DNA of 12,172 bases from UKL13-2 sp040379385 (GTDB lineage Bacteria; Pseudomonadota; Gammaproteobacteria; Burkholderiales; Usitatibacteraceae): NCBI GenBank assembly GCA_040379385.1, contig JBEILF010000072.1, forward strand, positions 1-12,172, in the 5' to 3' direction. Positions within the stretch are counted from its first letter, which is position 1; every line of letters begins with the position of its first letter. Shown piece by piece: positions 6,036 to 12,172 of the stretch. A model generated the notes under the pieces. It saw only the letters and a program-made list of their open reading frames with translations, searched no databases and had not been told where the DNA came from. Position numbers and translations under genes: made by a program.

Positions 6036-6442
6036 TGACTCAGGCTGGCGTTGCGTATAAGCGGCCCGCGCAGCCGACAGCGTACAACATGCCTCATCTC
6101 CAACACATCGATATAAACGAAATCACCGCCCACGCCGGTAGAGACACCGAGGTGTTACTGGGGCTTCTGCGCCTCGCAGTTAAGGTGGGTCGTGAGCAGG
6201 TCGACAATTTGCGTGGATTCGCCGAACTTGGCGATGTTGAAGCATGCCGCTTTGCGATCCACAGCATGCTCAATACATTTAACTTCCTACACGCACACGA
6301 GGCCGTGCGCCTAGCTGCGGAGCTGGAAACTCTGGCGCACGGAACCAGCAACCCAATCCCGGTAGCAACTGTTGAAAGACTTTTTCTCGCCTGGGACGAG
6401 GTTGAGCAAGATCTGATTAGCTTCATTCATCTTCACAACTGA
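6035..6442 (+). CDS. HPt-like protein 2 (paralog of the protein at 3474-3890)
   Basis: This is a 135-residue helical protein with the HPt-like core AIHSMLNTFNFLHA (residues 74-87), in which H76 is the candidate phosphoacceptor. It keeps the downstream helix pattern AVRLAAELETLA, which in HPt domains packs behind the active histidine. It matches HPt-like protein 1 over its whole folded part with a constant offset of three residues and no gap. Both copies carry Leu-Asn where most HPt domains have Lys-Gly. The GTG start at 6035 overlaps the receiver stop by one base (TAGTG) and has GGGGGA at 6023-6028. ATG 6089 would remove 18 residues that have no match in the paralog. The tight coupling to the receiver gene suggests this copy is that receiver's direct partner. 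Confidence 0.75.
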   Translation: MTQAGVAYKRPAQPTAYNMPHLQHIDINEITAHAGRDTEVLLGLLRLAVKVGREQVDNLRGFAELGDVEACRFAIHSMLNTFNFLHAHEAVRLAAELETLAHGTSNPIPVATVERLFLAWDEVEQDLISFIHLHN

Positions 6443-6522
6443 CCTTTGCGGTGGCCAAGGCTAACGGCTGAAAAGTTGCGTAGAATGCGCGCTCTTGCAT
6501 TATGTGCACATGACTACTCTTC
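6443..6522 (+). promoter_or_regulatory. Gap before tex with weak promoter-like hexamers
   Basis: This is an 80-base gap between the HPt-like gene and tex. TAGAAT at 6481-6486 resembles a -10 box (five of six bases) but has no good -35 at 16-18 bases. Alternatively TTGCGT (6476-6481) and CATTAT (6498-6503) form a weak pair with a 16-base spacer. No hairpin plus T-run terminator is seen, and no Shine-Dalgarno precedes ATG 6523, so tex may be read partly from upstream. Confidence 0.25.
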
Positions 6523-8889
6523 ATGCCTACTTCTATTCTTGAGCGTCTTGCTCTCGAAGTTTCCGCCCAGCCAAATCAAATCGCCGCAGCAATAGCGCTC
6601 CTCGATGAGGGGGCGACGGTGCCATTTATCTCACGTTACCGTAAAGAAGCCACCGGCGGGCTCGATGACACTCAGCTGCGACTGCTCGAAGAGCGTCTGC
6701 GTTATCTGCGCGAGTTGGAAGACCGGCGCACAGCCATCTTGGAGAATATCGAGTCGCAGGGCAAGATGACTGACGAGTTGAAGTCGGCGATCACCAATGC
6801 GGCGGATAAAACCACCCTCGAAGATTTGTATCTTCCCTACAAACAAAAGCGCCGCACCAAGGCCATGATTGCGCGCGAAGCCGGGCTTGAGCCGCTGGCT
6901 GACGCCCTGTTGGCGGATCCATCCTTATCGCCGGAGGTCGAAGCGGGGAGGTATTTGTCTGCCGAACCTAAAACTGCCGAGAAAGACACCGCTGTTCCAG
7001 ATGTGAAAGCGGCGCTCGAAGGTGCGAAACAAATCTTGATGGAGCGTTTTGCCGAGGACGCCGGGTTGATCAGTCGTGTGCGTGATTACCTGTTGGCGCA
7101 CGGCGTTGTTGAATCCAAGTTGATCGAAGGGCAGGAAGACAAAGGCGCAAAATTCGCCGACTACTTTGCCTACTCGGAAACCTTACGAACCATTCCCTCA
7201 CATCGCGCGCGAGCACTGTTTCGCGGTCGGAATGAAGGTGTGTTGACGGTGGTGTTGCGTCTGGATAGCGAGGAAGAAAAACCGGCATGGAGCGCGCCAT
7301 TTAATCCAGTTGAAGACATGATTGCGGGGCTTGCCAAGGTGGCCAACAAGGCGCGGCCTGCCGACAAATGGTTATGTGAAGTGGTGCGCTGGACTTGGCG
7401 CATCAAGCTTTCGATGCATCTCGAAACTGAGTTAATGGCGGCCTTGCGCGAACGCGCGGAGTCCGAAGCCATCAATGTATTCGCACGTAACTTAAAGGAC
7501 CTGCTGCTCGCCGCACCTGCCGGTCCACGCGCCACCATGGGCTTGGACCCGGGTATTCGCACCGGCGTGAAGGTAGCAGTCGTGGACAAAACCGGCAAGG
7601 TTGTCGATACCGCAACCATCTATCCGCACGAACCACGGCGCGATTGGGACGGCTCGCTTGCGGTGTTGGGCGCGCTTGCGATCAAACACAATGTGGATCT
7701 GATCTCCATCGGCAACGGTACTGCTTCGCGCGAGACTGACAAGCTGGCCGGGGATTTGATCAAGTTGATTCAGAAAGCGCAACCGACACGCAAGATCACC
7801 AAGATTGTGGTTTCCGAAGCGGGCGCATCGGTTTATTCCGCGTCGGAGTTTGCGTCCAAAGAGCTGCCCGATTTGGATGTGTCATTACGCGGCGCGGTAT
7901 CGATTGCGCGCCGCTTGCAAGACCCATTGGCGGAGTTGGTGAAGATCGACCCAAAGTCAATCGGTGTGGGTCAATACCAGCACGACCTGAATCAATCGCA
8001 GCTCGCGCGTTCGCTCGACGCGGTGGTTGAAGACTGTGTAAACGCGGTTGGCGTCGATGTGAATACCGCCTCGGCGGCGCTCCTCGCGCGCGTGTCAGGT
8101 CTCACACCGTCGGTGGCCGCCAATATCGTCAACCACCGAAATACGCACGGCGCGTTTGCCACCCGCGAAGCACTAAAGAAGGTGCCGCGGCTGGGCGACA
8201 AGGCGTTTGAACAGGCTGCTGGATTTCTGCGTATTGCGAACGGCGAAAGCCCGCTCGATGCGTCGTCCGTACACCCGGAAGCATATCCGCTGGTGGAAAA
8301 AATCTTGGCCGACATTCAGAAGGACGTGAAAGCGGTGATGGGCGACGCCAAGCTGCTGAAGAGCTTGCGCGCCGAAAAGTACGCGGATGAAAAGTTTGGT
8401 GTGCCAACCATTACCGACATCCTCAAGGAACTCGAGAAACCCGGCCGCGATCCGCGTCCCGAGTTCACCACCGCCACCTTTCAAGACGGCGTCGAAACGC
8501 TGAATGACCTACAGCCCGGCATGATCCTCGAAGGCGTAATTACCAATGTGGCTGCGTTCGGCGCGTTTGTGGATATCGGTGTTCACCAAGATGGTTTGAT
8601 TCACATTTCGGCACTTGCCGAAAAATTCGTCAAAGACGCACACGACGTTGTTAAAGCCGGGCAAGTGGTGAAAGTAAAAGTGCTTGAGGTCGATATCAAA
8701 CGGCAGCGCGTCGCGTTGACGATGCGACTGAACGACACGCCAACCAGAAACTTAAACTCCAGCAACGGCGCGGGTTTTCAGGCCAAATCGTCCCAAACTG
8801 CCCGTCAAATGGCGAGTTTAAAATCTGCCACACCTGTCGGTCGAAACGCGATGGCGGAGGCGTTTGCAAAGCTGAAGACCAAACCCTAG
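6523..8889 (+). CDS. tex: Transcription accessory protein Tex (S1 RNA-binding)
   Basis: Tex is a conserved cytoplasmic nucleic-acid-binding protein linked to transcription and, in several bacteria, to virulence gene expression and stress survival. The 788 residues are the expected length. The N-terminal helical region has PFISRYRKEATGGLDD and LEDLYLPYKQKRRTKA. A YqgF/RNase H-like domain starts at about 338 (MGLDPGIRTGVKVAVVD). A helix-hairpin-helix region spans about 503-570 (VGVDVNTASAALLARVSGL). An S1 domain covers about 664-735 (GVITNVAAFGAFVDIGVHQD, then HISALAEKFV). The C-terminal tail MAEAFAKLKTK is typical of proteobacterial Tex. The frame is intact. It lies on the same strand as the signalling genes, but nothing suggests a functional link; it reads as a neighbouring housekeeping gene. 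Confidence 0.97.
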   Translation: MPTSILERLALEVSAQPNQIAAAIALLDEGATVPFISRYRKEATGGLDDTQLRLLEERLRYLRELEDRRTAILENIESQGKMTDELKSAITNAADKTTLEDLYLPYKQKRRTKAMIAREAGLEPLADALLADPSLSPEVEAGRYLSAEPKTAEKDTAVPDVKAALEGAKQILMERFAEDAGLISRVRDYLLAHGVVESKLIEGQEDKGAKFADYFAYSETLRTIPSHRARALFRGRNEGVLTVVLRLDSEEEKPAWSAPFNPVEDMIAGLAKVANKARPADKWLCEVVRWTWRIKLSMHLETELMAALRERAESEAINVFARNLKDLLLAAPAGPRATMGLDPGIRTGVKVAVVDKTGKVVDTATIYPHEPRRDWDGSLAVLGALAIKHNVDLISIGNGTASRETDKLAGDLIKLIQKAQPTRKITKIVVSEAGASVYSASEFASKELPDLDVSLRGAVSIARRLQDPLAELVKIDPKSIGVGQYQHDLNQSQLARSLDAVVEDCVNAVGVDVNTASAALLARVSGLTPSVAANIVNHRNTHGAFATREALKKVPRLGDKAFEQAAGFLRIANGESPLDASSVHPEAYPLVEKILADIQKDVKAVMGDAKLLKSLRAEKYADEKFGVPTITDILKELEKPGRDPRPEFTTATFQDGVETLNDLQPGMILEGVITNVAAFGAFVDIGVHQDGLIHISALAEKFVKDAHDVVKAGQVVKVKVLEVDIKRQRVALTMRLNDTPTRNLNSSNGAGFQAKSSQTARQMASLKSATPVGRNAMAEAFAKLKTKP

Positions 8890-8910
8890 CAGGCTGAACC
8901 TGTCGTGAGT

Positions 8911-10329
8911 TCACCGGTGGCGAGCAGCGAGTCCCAATTGTTGCCAGAGCCAGCCAAAATCATAAGGCGGCTGGCTGGATTGTTGGCTTTGCCGGGCCGC
9001 CATGTTCTCCAGCGATTTTAGCAATGCGACCACCGCATTCTGACCGCTTTCTGTCGTAACCGCCTGTCTCGGGCTAAGCCCGTCAAGAGACGGCAGGGCG
9101 CTATCCAGCCAATCTCGATAGTGACGATCAAAATACTGCTGCACAATTGCTGCGGCCTCCTCCGGCGGAATTTCGTCGCGGCTGCTCGCCTTGACTGATC
9201 GCCTTTTGCTGGCTTGCCTCGACGCTCCCTGCGCGGGGGTCATGCTTGTCAGGCCGGCGCTAATTTGCTCACCAAGCGCGCCTTCAAGCAACTCGGTGAC
9301 TCGCTTCATCCTTGCCGCAGAATTCGTGCTCACGTGCAACGCGCCTTTTTCCAGCCGCAACGTCGCCAATACTTGTTTGCCGGTGTCCGGATCAACCGTC
9401 TGAACGCTGTATCCCGTTGCGGCGGAATTTTGAGCTTCGCGCGTCAGTGTAGGTGTACCCAGCCAATCCCAGGCGGGCGGTACATCATCCACCCTTCGCC
9501 AATCCGGCAAGGTATCGAGGCGCGCAACCACATGTTCCGCAGATCCGTTTCGCACGGCAAAACGTGTCTCTGTAAACACCAGTGCATTGCCTTCAAAGTT
9601 AACCAGTTCCGGCGCTTCATCAGCCGCGATGTATCGTGATAGCCAGTAGGAGGTGAAAACCGGCGGCAGCGTCGTGAGCACATCGTTAATAGCAACATCG
9701 GCTTCCGGCTCACTTGCACTTGACCTTTGCAAACCCCGGTCGGAGAGCGCCTCGGAGAATTTCGCTTCGATCTCTCGCAATAGCGTCCCAGATTGCTCGA
9801 TTGAGAATGGCAACATCACACCAGTAAAGATTTTCTGGCCTTGATAGTCCGCCACACGTGCGCCGAGTTGGTCCCAGCGTACCAGCGATTTGCTGCCGAG
9901 ATGTTCAAACACGCGCACTGGCTCGCCACCGCGCAATCGATCTCGCACTTCTACCCATTTTCCCGGCATGACGGCACTCACTTCGAATAAACTCATACGC
10001 GTGTCACGCAACGTGGCCAAGTAGCGCCGGCTGGGTACAGAGTCCCGCCAGCCTCGGCATTTGAGGTAATCATCGACAATGTTGTGCGGCAATCCCTCCA
10101 CATCGTTGAATCGCCGTGCGGCCAAGTCTTCAAAAACACAGCCATACAATACACCGGCTCCTTCCTGACCCAGAACATTCAAGAGCCCCTCGTTCGATAG
10201 GCCGCTGACCGCACGGGCCGCAGCCGTGTGCGACCCTTGGATGGCGTCGAACCGTGCCCCCCAATGCGGCTCGCGCCGTATCCATTCCATCAGATTGGCG
10301 ACAGCCTTGTTGCTTTCACTTTTTGCCAT
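8911..10329 (-). CDS. Uncharacterised protein, 472 residues
   Basis: I do not recognise the function. The start ATG at 10329 is chosen because GAGAG (10338-10342) lies 8 bases before it and because the frame further upstream only overlaps the transporter gene. The protein is soluble, with no signal peptide or membrane segment. A central part (about residues 115-175) has the ordered pattern PGKWVEVRDRLRGGEPVRV, then GSKSLVRWDQLGARV and TGVMLPF. A basic, serine-rich linker follows at about 370-386. The C-terminal part (about 395-472) has YRDWLDSALPSLDGLSPRQA, then VVALLKSLEN and YDFGWLWQQLGL. This tail resembles a short C-terminal module found in some SEC-C-type and related proteins, but the zinc-binding cysteines are absent. 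Only 11 bases separate it from the transporter gene, so co-transcription is likely. It converges on tex across a 21-base gap. Confidence 0.7.
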   Translation of the reverse strand: MAKSESNKAVANLMEWIRREPHWGARFDAIQGSHTAAARAVSGLSNEGLLNVLGQEGAGVLYGCVFEDLAARRFNDVEGLPHNIVDDYLKCRGWRDSVPSRRYLATLRDTRMSLFEVSAVMPGKWVEVRDRLRGGEPVRVFEHLGSKSLVRWDQLGARVADYQGQKIFTGVMLPFSIEQSGTLLREIEAKFSEALSDRGLQRSSASEPEADVAINDVLTTLPPVFTSYWLSRYIAADEAPELVNFEGNALVFTETRFAVRNGSAEHVVARLDTLPDWRRVDDVPPAWDWLGTPTLTREAQNSAATGYSVQTVDPDTGKQVLATLRLEKGALHVSTNSAARMKRVTELLEGALGEQISAGLTSMTPAQGASRQASKRRSVKASSRDEIPPEEAAAIVQQYFDRHYRDWLDSALPSLDGLSPRQAVTTESGQNAVVALLKSLENMAARQSQQSSQPPYDFGWLWQQLGLAARHR

Positions 10330-10340
10330 TCTGCATACTC

Positions 10341-11213
10341 TCAGTCCGGTCTTATAAACGTCTGACGGCGATTCAACCACCAAGCGAAAAATCCTGCGGT
10401 CACAAACATGATGAGCGAATAGATCGCTGCCGGCACACTTATCGCTGTGTTGTTCAGCACATTTAGCGCGATAAAGATTGCTAGCGTGCCATTGTGAATG
10501 CCGATCTCCATCGCAATCGCGATCGCCTGCTTCTGCGGTAGCTTTACCGCCAGGGGTACGGCATACCCAACGCCCATTGACACAAGGTTGAACGCCAGAC
10601 ACGCCAACCCGACCACGGCGAAGTATTTGACAAGGATGTCCCAGCTTTGCCAAACCGACACTGCCACCAAAAGCGCCAACAAGATAACGGAAAAAATCTT
10701 GATTGGTTTTTCCATCTTGGCGGCAAACCCCGCAGCCCATTTGCGAATCGACATACCGATCACCACCGGCAACAGGATAATGGTGCCAACCTCGATGATC
10801 TTCTGAAACGGCGGCGGCACATACTGGTCGCTCGCCATGAAGTACTGCAGCGCAAAGCTGATGATGAATGGCAACGTCAGCAGCGATAACGCACTGTTGA
10901 TGGCCGTGAGTGTGATGTTGAGCGCGACGTCGCCATGAGCCAGATGTGAATAAATGTTCGCGGTCGCGCCACCCGGTGCCGCTGCCAGCAACAACAAGCC
11001 GACCGCCAGTTCGGGTGGCAACTTGAATAGCAGCGCAACGAAAAACGCCACCATCGTCAGAACCACCATTTGTATGGTCAGACCAACGAACACCGCCTTC
11101 GGCAAGCGTACCACGCGCGTGAAATCGGCAACCGTTAAAGATAGCCCCAGGCCAAGCATGATGATGCCCAGCGATAACGGCAGAAGTAGATTTGAGATCA
11201 GGCCGCTTTGCAT
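10341..11213 (-). CDS. Bile acid:sodium symporter family (BASS) transporter
   Basis: This is an inner-membrane secondary transporter of 290 residues with about nine or ten hydrophobic segments. Two family signatures are visible: the block AAPGGATANIYSHLAHGDVA with the following NITLTAINSALSLLTLPF in the first half, and AMEIGIHNGTLAIFIA in the second half, which together form the sodium and substrate crossover region. Bacterial members import organic anions such as pyruvate, pantoate or other carboxylates with sodium; the substrate here is unknown. ATG 11213 follows the stop of the response regulator gene with no base between (TAGATG). It has GGGAG at 11220-11224, inside that gene, at 6-base spacing. 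This arrangement suggests translational coupling and a shared transcript with the LytTR sensor pair. Confidence 0.93.
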   Translation of the reverse strand: MQSGLISNLLLPLSLGIIMLGLGLSLTVADFTRVVRLPKAVFVGLTIQMVVLTMVAFFVALLFKLPPELAVGLLLLAAAPGGATANIYSHLAHGDVALNITLTAINSALSLLTLPFIISFALQYFMASDQYVPPPFQKIIEVGTIILLPVVIGMSIRKWAAGFAAKMEKPIKIFSVILLALLVAVSVWQSWDILVKYFAVVGLACLAFNLVSMGVGYAVPLAVKLPQKQAIAIAMEIGIHNGTLAIFIALNVLNNTAISVPAAIYSLIMFVTAGFFAWWLNRRQTFIRPD

Positions 11214-12005
11214 CTAAAACTCCCGAATGATGTGCTGCTGCCGGCGGCTCACGGGTAGTTTCTCATTCACGCCTTTGATGACACACACCCAACGCAAACC
11301 AGCACCGCCGCCGGTTTCCGGTGTGTCGGCTGCCTCTTCCCCATCTTCTGCACCAAGCGCGACCCGTTCAAAGCCGGCGATTGCTTGGGTCGCCACAATC
11401 GCATTTCGGTGGATGCGCGTAAACATGCCCTCGAACTCTTCTTCGATTTTCGTCAGCGACTCTTCCAACAAGTACTCCCTTTGCGCTGTTCTCACTGTGA
11501 GGTACTTCAATTCGGCTTTGAAAAACAAGACGTCTTCAATCGGCACCAACACCACCCTGCCGCGCTCGTGGATTGAGAGCTGTCGGCGCTTATGCTGCGT
11601 AGCCTCGGCAATGGCAATAGCGGCGGGTGGCAATAGCGGCCGCGCCTTTTGCAACGCCGCAAGCAGCCGCTCCAAGCGGATCGGCTTGAGTAGATAGTCC
11701 ACCGCATTTAATTCGAAGGCTTGCACGGCGTATTGATCAAAGGCGGTGGTAAAGATGAGTTTGGGTGGCGCTTGCATGTTTGACAAGTGTCGTGCAAATT
11801 CGATGCCATCCATGGTTGGCATGCGGATGTCACAAAGCACGATGTCGAGACTCCCCTTGTTGACTACCTCGACCGCCTCGAGCCCGTTTGCCGCTTCGTC
11901 CACAACGGTCAGCGGAAACTGTTCGCGGCATTCATCGAGCAGATTGGAGAGCCGTTTACGCGCTGGTGCCTCATCGTCAACAATTAGAATTTTTGCCGCA
12001 GTCAT
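11214..12005 (-). CDS. LytTR-family response regulator (AlgR/LytR type)
   Basis: This is a 263-residue cytoplasmic regulator. The receiver domain (about 1-120) has D10-D11, the phosphoacceptor D59 in LCDIRMPTMDG, the switch residue T87 in FTTAFDQYAV and K107 in LLKPI. The LytTR DNA-binding domain (about 150-263) has VLVPIEDVLFFKAELKYLTV, LEESLTKIEEEF, FTRIHRNAIV and the end motif LPVSRRQQHI. An acidic, glycine-rich stretch at about 220-236 (GAEDGEEAADTPETGGGAG) interrupts the last strands of the output domain; such inserts seem variable in AlgR-like proteins. ATG 12005 overlaps the stop of the upstream kinase by four bases (ATGA). In many betaproteobacteria an AlgZ/AlgR-like pair lies beside hemC; here a BASS transporter follows instead. 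Confidence 0.94.
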   Translation of the reverse strand: MTAAKILIVDDEAPARKRLSNLLDECREQFPLTVVDEAANGLEAVEVVNKGSLDIVLCDIRMPTMDGIEFARHLSNMQAPPKLIFTTAFDQYAVQAFELNAVDYLLKPIRLERLLAALQKARPLLPPAAIAIAEATQHKRRQLSIHERGRVVLVPIEDVLFFKAELKYLTVRTAQREYLLEESLTKIEEEFEGMFTRIHRNAIVATQAIAGFERVALGAEDGEEAADTPETGGGAGLRWVCVIKGVNEKLPVSRRQQHIIREF

Positions 12006-12172
12006 GTTGTTCCCGGATTGTCGCTTGACGTGGGGGTAACCGGCATATTGATCGTCACCACATACTGGCTGTCGACGACTTCTGCGCTAAGCCCCGCTTC
12101 TGCATCAAAGTGTAGTTGCAATCGTTCACGAATATTGGCAATCGCCATGCGGTTACCTGAAATGTGGGTGGA
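12002..12172 (-). CDS. LytS/AlgZ-type sensor histidine kinase, C-terminal 56 residues
   Basis: Only the 3' end is in the window; reading the minus strand from the right edge gives 56 residues before TGA at 12002-12004. The visible part has GNRMAIANIRERLQLHF, which corresponds to the final G box and helix of the ATPase domain in LytS/AlgZ/FimS-type kinases (usually G-x-GLANVRERL), followed by the closing strand QYVVTINMPV. The canonical G-x-G is GNRMA here, a common variation of this subfamily. It overlaps the response regulator start by four bases, as expected of a cognate pair. Its sensor domain lies outside the window. Confidence 0.85.
   Translation of the reverse strand, partial: STHISGNRMAIANIRERLQLHFDAEAGLSAEVVDSQYVVTINMPVTPTSSDNPGTT

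Noticed and set aside
7170..8484. Several overlapping open frames on the minus strand within tex
   Set aside because: The plus-strand Tex reading is complete and strongly conserved; the antisense frames show no protein-like pattern and arise from the GC-rich codon structure.
8890..8910. Possible bidirectional terminator between tex and the convergent gene
   Set aside because: Only a 4-bp stem (CAGG/CCTG, 8890-8902) is present with no T-run; too weak to call.
8948..8976. 8-bp inverted repeat AGCCAGCC / GGCTGGCT with a 13-base loop near the convergent gene ends
   Set aside because: It lies within the coding end of the minus-strand gene, encodes its conserved-looking tail and has no T-run on either side. 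A terminator role cannot be supported.
10330..10740. Extension of the uncharacterised minus-strand gene to 609 residues
   Set aside because: The extension lies wholly inside the transporter gene in another frame and has low-quality sequence. The ATG at 10329 has its own Shine-Dalgarno.

Overview
The window looks like chromosomal DNA of a proteobacterium, most likely a betaproteobacterium. This rests on the Sox protein variants, the Tex C-terminus and the AlgZ/AlgR-like LytTR pair, plus a moderately GC-rich base composition. I cannot name a genus. There are no RNA genes, insertion sequences, integrases or CRISPR arrays. Nearly all of the window is coding, with about 14 genes in two blocks that converge near 8890-8911.

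Region 1 (1-2549, + strand) is a tight run that enters from the left edge. It starts with the C-terminal end of a molybdenum hydroxylase large subunit (isoquinoline 1-oxidoreductase beta / aldehyde oxidase type). soxX, soxY, soxZ and soxA follow. These encode periplasmic thiosulfate-oxidation parts: the SoxXA cytochrome and the SoxYZ sulfur carrier. SoxY ends in an AAC-type tail instead of the classical GGCGG swinging arm. No soxB, soxCD or soxK is visible.

Region 2 (2550-6442, + strand) is a five-gene signalling block. It holds an OmpR-type DNA-binding response regulator, a small HPt-like protein, a membrane-bound histidine kinase with a Cache-like sensor and no receiver of its own, a stand-alone CheY-like receiver, and a second HPt-like protein. 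The two HPt-like proteins are paralogs that align without gaps over about 107 residues. They share the core H-[NS]-[LM]-L-N-T-F-[HN]-F-L, which keeps the HPt histidine but replaces the usual Lys-Gly that follows. The block reads as a hybrid-kinase phosphorelay split into separate proteins, with the OmpR-type regulator as the likely output. Tandem 10-bp direct repeats lie upstream of the regulator gene and again upstream of the first HPt gene, as would suit sites bound by an OmpR-family protein.

Region 3 (6523-8889, + strand) is tex, a housekeeping RNA-binding transcription accessory factor, behind an 80-bp gap.

Region 4 (8911-12172, - strand) is a four-gene run read from the right edge. It holds the C-terminal end of a LytS/AlgZ-type histidine kinase, its LytTR response regulator (4-bp ATGA overlap), a bile acid:sodium symporter family transporter (directly abutting) and an uncharacterised 472-residue protein (11-bp gap). 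The spacing suggests one transcript that links a sensor pair to a transporter.
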